A stretch of 64,000 bases of DNA from Rhizobium sp. (GCA_027533385.1 JAPZUE010000054.1:1-64000), one strand, 5' to 3'. Positions 47,543 to 56,690 are shown, numbered from the stretch's first letter. The notes: generated by a model not told the origin, from the sequence alone. Numbers and translations: made by a program.

Positions 47543-47866
47543 TCAGAGGACTGCTTCCAGACCCTTTCGCTCAATCAAATGAAGCAGTTTTAGCGATGAG
47601 CCACTCGGGTGCTTTGCCCCAGCCTCCCACTGCCGCACCGTCGATGGGCTTATGTTCAGAAGCGAGGCGAGGACCGTCTGGCTGATGGACTGACGAGCTC
47701 GGAGCGACTTGATCTTTTCGGCATCGAAGTCAGGCACTGGCTCTAGGCACAGGGCATCGAACTTGCGCATTTGGCGTTGGTCGATGAAGCCGAGCTTTTC
47801 AAAGCCTGCAGCGGTCTCATGGAGCGCCGCAAGCAGATCGCTTTTCGTCTTAGCTTTCGTCGCCAT
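47543..47866 (-). CDS. HigA-type antitoxin (XRE helix-turn-helix)
   Basis: 107 aa. The C-terminal half is an HTH (about 55-85: RARQSISQTVLASLLNISPS then TVRQWEAGAKHP), which both neutralises the toxin and represses the operon in this family. The ATG at 47866 (GAGGAG site) overlaps the toxin 3' end by 17 bp. The order toxin-then-antitoxin is that of higBA systems. Confidence 0.87.
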   Translation of the reverse strand: MATKAKTKSDLLAALHETAAGFEKLGFIDQRQMRKFDALCLEPVPDFDAEKIKSLRARQSISQTVLASLLNISPSTVRQWEAGAKHPSGSSLKLLHLIERKGLEAVL

Positions 47867-48233
47867 TGCAAATCTCCTCAAGTTCTCCGGCCGCCACAGC
47901 CAGATCCAGTTCACTATCACTCCGGACAAGCAGGATTTTTGCGATCTCCTGCAGTGCCTCTAGCTCCGCATCCGATACGTTTGCCCGCTCGTTCTTTTTG
48001 AAGCCGTAGAGGAAAAACCACAGGGTTCCCCGGTTCATGGCTACAAGTGTTCGGGCACCTGCGCTCTTGCCACGTGAGCCCAAGGCTATCCGTTTTTTGT
48101 AGACAGACTGGCCCAGGTCACCGTCGTGCAACCCCTGAGCCATCTCCGCCACAGCCTTGCAAAGCGCGTCATTCGAAAAACCCGACTTTCGCGCGATTCT
48201 CGCAAAAGCCTTAGTTTTGAAAACCCGCCGCAT
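47850..48233 (-). CDS. RelE/HigB-type toxin
   Basis: 127 aa. FKTKAFARIARKSGFSNDAL, KKRIALGSRGKSAGARTLVA and RGTLWFFLYGFKKNERANVS are the blocks of the RelE-type toxin family (PF06296-like), mRNA interferases acting at the ribosome. The ATG at 48233 lies only about 9 bp from the putative -10, so the mRNA may be leaderless or nearly so. Carried within the phage lytic region. Confidence 0.87.
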   Translation of the reverse strand: MRRVFKTKAFARIARKSGFSNDALCKAVAEMAQGLHDGDLGQSVYKKRIALGSRGKSAGARTLVAMNRGTLWFFLYGFKKNERANVSDAELEALQEIAKILLVRSDSELDLAVAAGELEEICNGDES

Positions 48234-48241
48234 GGCCAATC

Positions 48242-48260
48242 TATATCACTAAGTGGTATA
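48242..48260 (-). promoter_or_regulatory. Operator/promoter of the toxin-antitoxin operon
   Basis: TATATCACT-A-AGTGGTATA is an inverted repeat with one mismatch in 9-bp arms, directly before the toxin start. It includes TATA-rich -10-like sequence. Probable autoregulatory site for the antitoxin. Confidence 0.65.
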
Positions 48261-48336
48261 CTTTGGAAGCCCCAAAGCCCAGGCAGTGGGCCAGTGGGCC
48301 CAAGTCACGAAGCCAGCTCGGCAAAGCACCTTTGTC

Positions 48337-50700
48337 TCAGGCAATGTCAAAATAGATGCGCTTCGCCCGCCCGCGGGCACCTTTCGCGCGCGGTATCTCC
48401 ATGATCCGGATCATGCCGGCTTCCTCAAGGTGGGCGACGACCTCGGTCCGTCGACGCCGATCTACCGTTTGCGTTTGCCGCGACAGTTCATTCCCGTCGA
48501 TACCGGCACTCCCTGCATCCGCGATAACCTTATGCACCTTCTTGACGCAGGCCTCATACTCGTTGTCGGCCACGCGCTCTTTAACTGCCTGCATCAGCGT
48601 CTGAACGCTTCGGCGCGCAATACCCATGCCCCAGTCAAGGTCGGCTGTCGTAATTGCCGGCTTTCCGGGATTATCCGTGATAGCTTTGATCAGAGCGAGC
48701 TTGGCCGCATTCTCAGCCAGGCGAGCGATAATGCCCGTCAGATGCGTCCCTTGGTGCCGGCGGAGCATATCGATCTGCTCCTCGCGCATTGCCCGTGCAC
48801 GCAGCTCTGCCTGGGGTGTCGCATAAGACACCGTCCAGGGCTTGGGGATCGCGGCTGCTGCATTCCCGAGAGGAAAGGGTGTGGATCCATCAGCGCCTTT
48901 GGCCACGGCTTCCACAATTGCGACCAGATCAGCGGGGGGATCGTTAGGGGCCAGCTGATGCTGAGGATCGGGATAGTGGTTTTCACTCTCGAAGATCAGC
49001 ATGCGCGCTAGGCTGCCGTCGATAACGTTGTCGCTGGATAGCGAGCCCCAGAACACTCCGGGTGTCGTCACACCAAACAGGCACAGGCATGGCTGCTCGA
49101 TAACCTCGCGGGGCTTTTCCTTCGTGTTGGCATAGGCGATCCCAAGGAATGTGCTGTCGGCCAGAGAATAGAACTCGGTGAGGTTGTCGATGATTTCGGT
49201 CAGGTGCCGGGGAGCGCGTTTGCGATCTGCGGCTGACGAAATCAGGAACCCAACTTCGTCCAAGGGGAAGTAGATCGACGGGTTTGCGGTGATAGCTGTG
49301 ATGAGCCCAGCGCCCGACGCGATCTTGGACGAGCCAATGTGGTCCGCAAGACCCGCGGCAATCATCAGCCGGGTCGATGCCCTCAAAGGGTGATCCTTAC
49401 CGCCGCCGGAATCGGCCACGCCTATCGCATAGATGTTTGTGCGCAGGTTCGTTGGCCCTGCATATCGTCGGCCCGCGGCAGCACCAAACATAGCGATGCC
49501 AGCACCGAGCGTCAGCCATGGTTGTGGGGACGGAGCGGAGGCACAGGTGTGCTCCACGAACTGGGCCAGAGCCCCGTCGCCTAGATCCCGAAGCCATCCA
49601 GGCGTGCCGATCCTGGGCGCCGGCTCAATCGCGTCATCGCAATCGTCAACCTGCAAAGTGGCCGGAACCATGACCCGCCGAACCTTGGCCTTTTCGTTGG
49701 CAACGAACTGATCGAACTCAGCATCAGCCATGATCGGCGCATGGAGCGTGGCGCCTTCGGGCGGGCTATCGCGGCGCACCAACTGGATGGCGCGAGCCAC
49801 AGCCCGACGCGGATCACGCTGCTCGAGAAAATGCCCCGAGATAGCGTTAGATGGGTTGAGCAGGACGCCCGTGATCTGGAGGTCCGTCAGGCCCTCGTTC
49901 GCCATAAGACGGGCCGCAGCGAGCCCATCACCTGACCGGTCCAGTCCGGGTGGTGTTTCAATGGCAATCCGCAGCGGATCGAGGCTCCCAAGCCCCAGAT
50001 CATTTGGTTTCAGCAGTGCCACCTCGGCCGGCAGCACCAGAGTGGTTGGGCTTGCCGCAGCCTCGGCAGTCTTGGCCTGAGGGAAACTCGCCGCGAGGTC
50101 CTCTGGAGCGTAGGTCAGCCCTTCATCTGTGGCTGCCCAGCGCGCCAAGCACGCCTTGCGCCCGCGTGCGGCCTTACGGCTGTCAGGATAGTTCACCGAA
50201 CCCGGCACCCGCATCAGCCGGTCAATGTTCTGGCAGGCATCCGCTTCGAACCAGTCGCGCACCTGAAAGTTGATAGCCTCGATGCTGTCGAGATTGGCGC
50301 AAGGGTCCTCAAGCCGCCAGAACGCCTGCAGCCCGCCGCCTGAGTCGATGATAAAGCTCGGCGGGCAACCAATACCCTGCAAAGCGGCCGCGATTTCCCC
50401 TTTGTCGAAGGCGCCGCCTGATTTGGGCGGGTCGATATCGACGTGCACGAAACGAGCCGCACGAATGTCGCGCTTCCCAGGCTTCTTGTTGAGACCGGGT
50501 GCCACACGGTTGACGGTCCAATAGATGTTAAACCCGTTGGCGTTGGCTTTGGCAGCTTCAGCCAGGGCAGTCTCGATATCTGTCCCGAAGTCCTTTCCGT
50601 GCACGCCGGGGCCAACGGGGTTGATCATGACGAGGTGGATCTGATCGAGGCTCGAGAAGAGCGGCCAGGCGAGCTCCGGATCGAATTGGAGGGTGCGCAT
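48337..50700 (-). CDS. Primase/helicase (RepB-primase-like + DUF3987)
   Basis: 787 aa. The N-terminal part (IYWTVNRVAPGLNKKPGKRD, ARFVHVDIDPPK, FIIDSGGGLQAFWRL, LMRVPGSVNYPD) is an archaeo-eukaryotic-type primase domain as in RepB-like replication proteins. The C-terminal DUF3987 part has Walker A-like GVADSGGGKDHP and a helicase fold (FPLDEVGFLIS). It is the likely phage replisome primase-helicase. Ends with a basic RAKGARGRAKRIYFDIA tail. Confidence 0.85.
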   Translation of the reverse strand: MRTLQFDPELAWPLFSSLDQIHLVMINPVGPGVHGKDFGTDIETALAEAAKANANGFNIYWTVNRVAPGLNKKPGKRDIRAARFVHVDIDPPKSGGAFDKGEIAAALQGIGCPPSFIIDSGGGLQAFWRLEDPCANLDSIEAINFQVRDWFEADACQNIDRLMRVPGSVNYPDSRKAARGRKACLARWAATDEGLTYAPEDLAASFPQAKTAEAAASPTTLVLPAEVALLKPNDLGLGSLDPLRIAIETPPGLDRSGDGLAAARLMANEGLTDLQITGVLLNPSNAISGHFLEQRDPRRAVARAIQLVRRDSPPEGATLHAPIMADAEFDQFVANEKAKVRRVMVPATLQVDDCDDAIEPAPRIGTPGWLRDLGDGALAQFVEHTCASAPSPQPWLTLGAGIAMFGAAAGRRYAGPTNLRTNIYAIGVADSGGGKDHPLRASTRLMIAAGLADHIGSSKIASGAGLITAITANPSIYFPLDEVGFLISSAADRKRAPRHLTEIIDNLTEFYSLADSTFLGIAYANTKEKPREVIEQPCLCLFGVTTPGVFWGSLSSDNVIDGSLARMLIFESENHYPDPQHQLAPNDPPADLVAIVEAVAKGADGSTPFPLGNAAAAIPKPWTVSYATPQAELRARAMREEQIDMLRRHQGTHLTGIIARLAENAAKLALIKAITDNPGKPAITTADLDWGMGIARRSVQTLMQAVKERVADNEYEACVKKVHKVIADAGSAGIDGNELSRQTQTVDRRRRTEVVAHLEEAGMIRIMEIPRAKGARGRAKRIYFDIA

Positions 50701-51029
50701 CAGAACGGCACCTCATTTTCCCAGATCTTGCTGACCTCAGCACACACCGTGACATAGGCATGCGTCAAAAAGGCAAGCCACTCTTGCGGGGTAAGCACGG
50801 CCAGATCGCTCTTGCCGAGGTCTTCAAGGAAAGCGCCAATGGCATGGCTGGCTGCGGCGATGGCGCGCTGTTCGTCAATATTGGCTTTCATCTGGCCTTT
50901 CCTTCGGGTGGCAATGTCGAGACAAGTCATCGAGCAGGCGTGCACGGGGGGCGGCCTGTCGAATGGGGTGCGGGAGAAGTCGTGCCAGGCAAATCCGCGA
51001 GCCGCCCGGCCGCAAAAGCAAAGGCTCAT
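50700..51029 (-). CDS. DUF6511-like protein with a small zinc-finger
   Basis: 109 aa. The N-terminus SLCFCGRAARGFAWHDFSRT and HACSMTCLDIATRRKG gives a CxC...CxxxC metal site. A helical part (ASHAIGAFLEDLGKSDLAVL) follows. This matches what I know of DUF6511 phage proteins, function unknown. The ATG overlaps the helicase stop (ATGA) and the stop adjoins the primase start. A shorter start at 50891 exists but would lose the zinc site. Confidence 0.75.
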   Translation of the reverse strand: MSLCFCGRAARGFAWHDFSRTPFDRPPPVHACSMTCLDIATRRKGQMKANIDEQRAIAAASHAIGAFLEDLGKSDLAVLTPQEWLAFLTHAYVTVCAEVSKIWENEVPF

Positions 51030-52630
51030 GCCGCCAGCATCCCGACATCGAAGCGGTGCCCGGAGATCTCGGTATATTTGCCCTTGGTCCTGATCCGAAT
51101 GTGGGACGGCTCGTTCAGTTCCTGCAGCCTCTCAAGGGCTGCATCGACACTCGCCGGGACTGGTGCAGTGGCACGGCGAAGCCACCAACTCTCGGCTTTT
51201 GCCCGCGCGTATCCGGTATGCTCCAAGCAGATCCATTCACGGTAGCTGTTGAGCCCGGTGCGATAGTCCACCCGCAAAGATGGCGGCGATCCCGGCTTTT
51301 CGTGCCGGCGATAGGTCACCCCTTTTACCTCGAGCCATTCAGGCTCGGTCGAGAGGATTGCTCGCGCAGCAGGGAGCGTCGTCACCCGCCTTTCAGGGGG
51401 AGGAAATTCGAACCCGCAAGCCGGGCAGAACCGGGTCATGGTTCCGCAAGCACAGCCGCATTGCGAACATTCCTTGTAGGGTGCGTTGCCTTCGCCCTTT
51501 TTCTTCTTCTCCGGGATAGACGGGTCATCGAAGGGGCCGTGCCGCGCGATGTTCCCGCCAAAGTCGAGGATTAAGCAATTGGTCTTGCCGGTCTCTGGCG
51601 ACAGCCGGGTGCCGCGGCCAACCATCTGAATATAGAGCCCTGTCGACTTGGTCGGACGCGCCAAGGCAACAAGATCGACATGGCGCGCATTGAACCCGGT
51701 GGTGAGCACGCCCTGGCTGACCAGGAACCGCAAACGCTGCGCCTTGAAGTCAGCAATAATCCGATCGCGCTCGGTCTTTTTGGTGTCGCCAAAGACCCCA
51801 GTCCCTGAGAACCCTCGAGCATTGAGTGCGGCGGCCAGCGCCTCGCAATGCTTGACTGTGCAGCCGAACACCAGCCAGCCTTGTCGGTCTCGGCCCGCTT
51901 CAACAATCCGGTCGGCAATCGCGGCGACCACATGGGCGTCCAGTGCTGAGGCTTCGAGCTGTGCTGCGATGAATTCGCCGCCACGCGTGCCAACACCGCT
52001 GGTGTCGATCTGCGTTGCCTGGCGATAACTTACGGGCGGCGATAGCCAGCCATTGTCGAAGAGCTCGCGCACATTGGTTTCATGGGCGATGCCATCGAAC
52101 AGAGCGCCTTCGCCCTGATCAAGCCTGCCGCTATCAAGACGGAAGGGGGTGGCGGTCAGGCCAACGATTTTGAGGGCCGGATTGATGGTGCGCAGGTCCG
52201 CCAGGAACTTGCCATACATGGTATCGGCGTTGCGCGGGATCATGTGGGCTTCGTCGATGAGCACCATGTCGACCCGGCGCGGCAGCTTGTAGGCCTTCTT
52301 GTGGATCGACTGGATGGAGGCGAACAAAAGCTGCGCGCCGATGTCTCGCCGTCCAAGTCCTGCGGAATAGATCCCCCACGGTGCATCCGGCCAAAGCCCA
52401 ACCAGCTCGGCCGCGTTCTGCTGCACAAGCTCGCGGACATGGGTTAGCACCAGAATGCAGGCGCTCGGATCCGTATCGAAAACCAGCTTTGCCCATTCAG
52501 CGATCACAAGGCTCTTGCCCGCGCCGGTAGGTAAGACAACGAGACAGTCGCGCTTCCCGGCTGAAAACCAGTTCCACAAATTGGTAAGCGCCGTCTCCTG
52601 ATACGGGCGCAGAGCAAGAGGCCCGCTCAT
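51026..52630 (-). CDS. DEAD/DEAH-box superfamily 2 helicase
   Basis: 534 aa. Motif I LPTGAGKSLV, motif II LIDEAHMIP, motif III GLTATPFR, motif V VLTTGFNARHVDL and motif VI MVGRGTRLSPETGKT are all visible. A C-terminal zinc finger (CSQCGCACGTMTRFCPACGF) follows. It is an SF2 helicase as in type III restriction/UvsW-like phage helicases, serving replication or recombination. Coupled to the nuclease gene upstream and DUF6511 downstream by 4-bp overlaps. Confidence 0.92.
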   Translation of the reverse strand: MSGPLALRPYQETALTNLWNWFSAGKRDCLVVLPTGAGKSLVIAEWAKLVFDTDPSACILVLTHVRELVQQNAAELVGLWPDAPWGIYSAGLGRRDIGAQLLFASIQSIHKKAYKLPRRVDMVLIDEAHMIPRNADTMYGKFLADLRTINPALKIVGLTATPFRLDSGRLDQGEGALFDGIAHETNVRELFDNGWLSPPVSYRQATQIDTSGVGTRGGEFIAAQLEASALDAHVVAAIADRIVEAGRDRQGWLVFGCTVKHCEALAAALNARGFSGTGVFGDTKKTERDRIIADFKAQRLRFLVSQGVLTTGFNARHVDLVALARPTKSTGLYIQMVGRGTRLSPETGKTNCLILDFGGNIARHGPFDDPSIPEKKKKGEGNAPYKECSQCGCACGTMTRFCPACGFEFPPPERRVTTLPAARAILSTEPEWLEVKGVTYRRHEKPGSPPSLRVDYRTGLNSYREWICLEHTGYARAKAESWWLRRATAPVPASVDAALERLQELNEPSHIRIRTKGKYTEISGHRFDVGMLAA

Positions 52631-53730
52631 GCCAAGACCTCCGCCTTTTGGAGCCAGCCACCATGCGTATCGCAGCTCAGGCAGCGCAGGCCTGCTGCGT
52701 GCGGCCCAGCACCTTCAGTCACTTTCCAGCTGAGCGAACCGCAAGAGCGGCAAGCTTGCCGCTTGATAATGTCGCCAATGCTATGGACGCGAGGGCCGCC
52801 ATCGACCCACCGCGAACCGTCACGCAAACGGTAGACGATCTGGCCATTGATGACGTCGATCTGTTCGCCCGCCACCAGGTCGGGCAGAAAGCGATGCTCC
52901 GGGCAGCCTTCTTCCTGATCTGTCCGTGATAGTTCATGGCCAAACCGTGTGCAGCGCCAGCCTCCATCGCGGCTGACTTCAACCGCAAGGCAGGTGCGGC
53001 AGTTGCGCTCTGCGCGTGCGCCTTCGTGGCACTGGGCGGAAAAGTCACAAAAGCGGCATGCAAAGCTCTCCGGGCCGCCAATGCGCTGGGGCGCTGTATC
53101 GGCAAAGATAATGCGCTCGGCCTTAGCCTTCAGCGCATTGGCATGAACCGGATCGGCGTTCGTGCGCACCGCAGTCCAGCGGCGTGCGCCGGGCGAAACG
53201 CAAACAAGGTAATGCCGGTCGAGCCGGGCGTAATCCATATAGAGGACGGCCTGCGCGTAGTAGATGGGGTTCCACTCAGCGAGCGCCGACTTCTCACCGA
53301 CCTTCTTGCGCGCCTTGTCAAGGTCCTGCCATTTTTCTGAGGCCTTGATCTCGAGCACGTGCCAGGTCTTCGGGGCTTGGACGAGGCCCAGACAGACGCC
53401 GTCCATGTGGCCTGCGAAGTGACCACCAAAATCCCGGAAACCAAATTGATCGCCGCTGGCATCGACGTCATGGACCTCGAGGCCGGCCGTGGCCCTGAGG
53501 CGGTTTACAGCCACTGTCTCGCTGGCATGACCGTCAGCAAATCGCTTCAGCGTGACCGCATCAAAGCGGACAGTCGCCACCCAGCGAAACTGATACCAGA
53601 GCGCCCGTTCGCAAGCGCCGCCGATAGCGGACATGCCAAGATAAGCGCGCCGGGTGAATGGTTGCCCATCAGCCAGCGCCTGGTCGGCTTGCGCTAGCGT
53701 TGGGCATGCAAAATCCTGTAGGGCAGCCAT
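52627..53730 (-). CDS. Cas4/RecB-like PD-(D/E)XK exonuclease with Fe-S cluster motif
   Basis: 367 aa. The nuclease residues are Asp110 (GHMDG), Glu127-x-Lys129 (LEIKAS), Gln160 (YYAQAVLY) and His68/Glu71 ahead. Four cysteines, Cys40 plus Cys225-x2-Cys228-x5-Cys234, match the 4Fe-4S pattern of Cas4/AddB nucleases. An extra C-terminal zinc ribbon (CRSC...CLSC, about 327-353) is present. It would resect phage DNA ends for recombination. No CRISPR genes are nearby. Confidence 0.85.
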   Translation of the reverse strand: MAALQDFACPTLAQADQALADGQPFTRRAYLGMSAIGGACERALWYQFRWVATVRFDAVTLKRFADGHASETVAVNRLRATAGLEVHDVDASGDQFGFRDFGGHFAGHMDGVCLGLVQAPKTWHVLEIKASEKWQDLDKARKKVGEKSALAEWNPIYYAQAVLYMDYARLDRHYLVCVSPGARRWTAVRTNADPVHANALKAKAERIIFADTAPQRIGGPESFACRFCDFSAQCHEGARAERNCRTCLAVEVSRDGGWRCTRFGHELSRTDQEEGCPEHRFLPDLVAGEQIDVINGQIVYRLRDGSRWVDGGPRVHSIGDIIKRQACRSCGSLSWKVTEGAGPHAAGLRCLSCDTHGGWLQKAEVLA

Positions 53731-53811
53731 TGCCTGCTCCTTTGATTGTCAGTCAGGGGAAAGGCGGCAGGGCGGCGGGCTCAATCGACCGCCCTGCCTC
53801 TCAAGGCCTGG

Positions 53812-54321
53812 TCAGGCGCTGCGCTTCCATGGCGCGCTAGCCATTTGGCCGGAGCCAGTCTGCGCGGGCCGGAAAGCGGATCCTGAACTTACAGGTGCCG
53901 GCGCATCACGCAGGACCTTGTAGGTCTTGATCTCATTGGAAGCCGCGTAGGTCTTCCCATCACGCCCCGTGCTCGGTGCTTTGACCGCAACCACCGCCGT
54001 CATCGGCTGCATGTGCAGTTCCTCGCTGTCTTGGACCGACAGCTTCCCGATGGCATGGCAGATTGCCGACAAGGTGCGCTGGGCGATCTCGACCGCCTGG
54101 CGGTTGGGGTTCTCGAGGTTAAGGCGATCATACAGCCTGCGGCCGGCATGTTCGCCATCGAGGATCTCAAGCTCAAGCTTGAGCATGTGGCCATTGCGGT
54201 TTGAGGTCTCGACCATCTGCGAAGTGACGATCTGGACGGTGTAATCACCGGGCGGAATTGGCGTGTAGTCGCCTTGGGGTTCGACTTGTGTGGCGTCGAA
54301 CATGCCTCCGAGTTGTGCCAT
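53812..54321 (-). CDS. DUF669 protein (phage ssDNA-binding-like)
   Basis: 169 aa. The family blocks PPGDYTVQIVTSQMVETSNR and GRRLYDRLNLENPNRQAVEI followed by AQRTLSAICHAIG are clear. DUF669 proteins are encoded beside Sak4-type recombinases and are thought to bind single-stranded DNA. The C-terminus is a low-complexity Ser/Gly/Pro tail, as in SSB proteins. AAGGA precedes the ATG. Confidence 0.87.
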   Translation of the reverse strand: MAQLGGMFDATQVEPQGDYTPIPPGDYTVQIVTSQMVETSNRNGHMLKLELEILDGEHAGRRLYDRLNLENPNRQAVEIAQRTLSAICHAIGKLSVQDSEELHMQPMTAVVAVKAPSTGRDGKTYAASNEIKTYKVLRDAPAPVSSGSAFRPAQTGSGQMASAPWKRSA

Positions 54322-54356
54322 TGCGGCAATCCTTTCTGTCAGTCAGGGGTTGTTTG

Positions 54357-55151
54357 TCAGGCCGCTTCGCTGGTGCGGGCAGCCGCGCTCGACGCGGCCA
54401 TGGCGGAGGCAAGCGCCTCCCAGGACAGCGGGAGTTCTGAAGGGAGATTGTGCCGGTTCTTCGCAAGGAAGGCGGGCCGCTCTTCGGTGTAAAGCGCACG
54501 GGTTCCGGCCCCGACACCGCGGACCACCTTCTTCATTCCAACATCCGTTCTGGTGACGCTGGTTTTGAAGTTGGCGAACAGCACCATGTCGGCGTGTTCC
54601 TGGACGAGCGCAGAGGCCAGCTTGTGCAGCTTGATCTGGTAGCGGTCGAACGGCTCGGTCTCGGGGCTGTCGAAGCGCTTCACTTCGGCGTGTGCGGTTT
54701 GGATTACCGCCATGCCCTTGTCGTTCCGCAGCGCATTGATGGCGTCGAGATATTCACGCCAGACATCAAGCGTAGCGACAAATCCTCGGCCGTAGCCTGC
54801 GTCCTCGATCGACGCCCAAGGTTTGCTCGGATTAGCTACGTTGTTGCGGCGGACAGTTTCAGCCCAAACCAGCGGCTCAAGCCAATCCAGACTGTCCACC
54901 ACCAGCGTCTCGAAGTCGTGCTTCTCGGCGTAAAGCGCCGCCATCGCATCCATGACATCCTGAAAGCCTTCAGCCTTCGGGAAGGCATCAATTGGCTGAC
55001 CGGTGGGATGCCCATCTTCAATGTTGATGAGGACAGGGCGCGGCGCACTGCCAGCGAAGCTGTTCTTGCCGATGCCATGCGGTCCGTAGATCACAATCCG
55101 CGGGGGCTTCGGCACTGACAGGCGGTTGAGCGAAGAAAGGGAGATAGCCAT
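54357..55151 (-). CDS. Sak4-like ATP-binding recombination protein
   Basis: 264 aa. A RecA/AAA-type ATPase core has a P-loop near residues 23-31 (YGPHGIGKNSFAG), Walker B-like ETLVVDSLDWLEPL, and AVIQTAHAEVKRF. Family members act as single-strand annealing/recombination proteins. The P-loop has GKN where GK(S/T) is usual, so nucleotide binding may differ. The ATG at 55151 overlaps the previous stop by 1 bp. Confidence 0.82.
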   Translation of the reverse strand: MAISLSSLNRLSVPKPPRIVIYGPHGIGKNSFAGSAPRPVLINIEDGHPTGQPIDAFPKAEGFQDVMDAMAALYAEKHDFETLVVDSLDWLEPLVWAETVRRNNVANPSKPWASIEDAGYGRGFVATLDVWREYLDAINALRNDKGMAVIQTAHAEVKRFDSPETEPFDRYQIKLHKLASALVQEHADMVLFANFKTSVTRTDVGMKKVVRGVGAGTRALYTEERPAFLAKNRHNLPSELPLSWEALASAMAASSAAARTSEAA

Positions 55152-55597
55152 CACGCTGCCTCCTTCTGGGCGAGCGCGACTTCGAACTTCTTCTTGCCAG
55201 GCTTTACCGTGCGAGCAGGCGTGAACAGATCGCGGATGGCAGGAGGCCAAGCCTTGTAGCTGGTTTCCGAAACCGACAGTTTGGTGTCGACATAGTCGGC
55301 TGGGTTTTCACCCCAGCCACGTATCGTCTCGATCGCTGCGGCAAGCTTGGCTTGATCCCAAGCGACGTTCTTGGGGACCTCGATGCGGATTTCATAATCG
55401 CCATCGATGCGGCGGTGCGTACCAGTCGTGTTGAGGCCAGCGGCATAGCGCCGGGAGAACACCCCATGGAGGATGGCAACAATCTGGGATGCTTGGGCCA
55501 GATGGGATTGGGCCTGCGTTTGCAAATTCGCGAGGAGGCTGATCGGCAGCCCATCAAGCCTCGCTGGTGGTTCGTGGAGGAGTTCCTCAAGTGTCAT
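55151..55597 (-). CDS. Phage protein of unknown function before the recombination genes
   Basis: 148 aa. The first part is helical (LLANLQTQAQSHLAQASQIV). Then DGDYEIRIEVPKNVAWDQAK and a C-terminus rich in Lys (TVKPGKKKFEVALAQ). The sequence pattern recurs beside Sak4-type genes in related phages, as far as I recall, but has no known function. AGGA precedes the ATG. Confidence 0.65.
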   Translation of the reverse strand: MTLEELLHEPPARLDGLPISLLANLQTQAQSHLAQASQIVAILHGVFSRRYAAGLNTTGTHRRIDGDYEIRIEVPKNVAWDQAKLAAAIETIRGWGENPADYVDTKLSVSETSYKAWPPAIRDLFTPARTVKPGKKKFEVALAQKEAA

Positions 55598-55739
55598 TGA
55601 ATTGGTCCTTCAGTGAGTGGTTCGGGTTTGCGTCGGTGCATGGTCGGGGCAGTGGTTGACGCGGCGATCAAAGGTCCGTGGGCGCCTCGCGGTTGGCCCC
55701 CACTGCCCAAGCAGGGTCAGGAACTGGCGGGGCCGTGCA

Positions 55740-56111
55740 TCAGGCCGCTTTCGACAGTTCATTAAGAAGAAGCTGCCCACGAGCGCCGCGTGGGCGCGGC
55801 CTGGCAATCACGAGGTAGCTGAATTGCTCAGGCGCGATGCGGCGCTGAACCAGGTGGGCAAACCCGCGCTCGGATGCCCAGCGCGCTCGGCCGGCGAGCC
55901 GTTCAAGCACCGAGCGCTCGGGCTCCCGCAGCCGCTGTCCCGGGCCTTTCCAGGCATCTTTGGCAAGAAAGCCGCGGTAATATTCGAGCGTGTCGCCAGG
56001 CATGGCATCGCCCAGCCACATGCACAGGTCGAACTCGGTCATGGCGACCTTGCTCGCCTTTGCCTTCGCGGTGCTGCGAGACTGGGGGCTGATGAAAGAA
56101 ATGGTGTTCAT
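55740..56111 (-). CDS. Small phage early protein, function unknown
   Basis: 123 aa. MTEFDLCMWLGDAMPGDTLE, then EYYRGFLAKDAW and a basic C-terminal half with RRIAPEQFSYLVIARP, ending LLLNELSKAA. AGAGG lies 5 bp before the ATG at 56111. Possibly a nucleic-acid-binding regulator, but no family is recognised. Confidence 0.65.
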   Translation of the reverse strand: MNTISFISPQSRSTAKAKASKVAMTEFDLCMWLGDAMPGDTLEYYRGFLAKDAWKGPGQRLREPERSVLERLAGRARWASERGFAHLVQRRIAPEQFSYLVIARPRPRGARGQLLLNELSKAA

Positions 56112-56144
56112 GTTCACCTCTACTGGGGGATCGGGGAAAGTGTC

Positions 56145-56690
56145 TCAGGCGCTCGCCAGGCCGCTGGCGGCGAACAGCGCGCGCAGTTCGGCAATGCGGC
56201 GATAAAGGCTGCTGCGGCTGCCCAGCCCCATGCGGACAAGTTCAGTGACCGGATGTTCGGCCAGCCAGCCGCACAGGGCGGTTTCGGCATCTGTGAGACG
56301 CGTGCCGCAACGAGCCACATCAAGCCGCTGCTCAATCGCCCCGCGTGCGTCTCCGGGCAGAGCGAATAGTGCGCCGAGGCCCTGGTCTTCGGCGATCTGA
56401 TCCCGCTTGATCGGACAACCTTCATCCTGATCAAGCGAGCATGGCATGACACGCCGCTCGCGCTGGATCTGCTTGGCAATGCAGCTCGCTTGGTTGGCAA
56501 CAATGCGACCGGCAAAAGCACCAAGCGTGCCGCGATCCGGATCGAAGCGGTGGAGCCGGGAAAGCAGATCGGCCAGCAGATCCTGGCAGATATCGGCTTC
56601 AGCCTCGCGGCATAGGTTCAGGCTGCGGGCCAAACGGCGGGCGGCACTTTTGGCTTCACGTTGAAGCGTGGCGAGCGTGTGAGGGGTCAT
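56145..56690 (-). CDS. Phage-encoded sigma-70-like factor
   Basis: 181 aa. Residues about 20-75 look like sigma region 2 (NLCREAEADICQDLLADLLS then RFDPDRGTLGAFAGRIVANQ). The C-terminus has a possible HTH (TELVRMGLGSRSSLYRRIAE). The DPDRG..GAFA phrase is typical of ECF-like sigma factors. It is placed first in the leftward replication operon and could redirect host polymerase to phage promoters. The -10-recognising core is shorter than in full sigma factors. A start at 56711 is also possible. Confidence 0.75.
   Translation of the reverse strand: MTPHTLATLQREAKSAARRLARSLNLCREAEADICQDLLADLLSRLHRFDPDRGTLGAFAGRIVANQASCIAKQIQRERRVMPCSLDQDEGCPIKRDQIAEDQGLGALFALPGDARGAIEQRLDVARCGTRLTDAETALCGWLAEHPVTELVRMGLGSRSSLYRRIAELRALFAASGLASA

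Noticed and set aside
52627-53730. CRISPR adaptation gene (Cas4) reading
   Set aside because: The protein is Cas4-like, but no repeats, cas1 or cas2 are present and the context is a phage recombination module.
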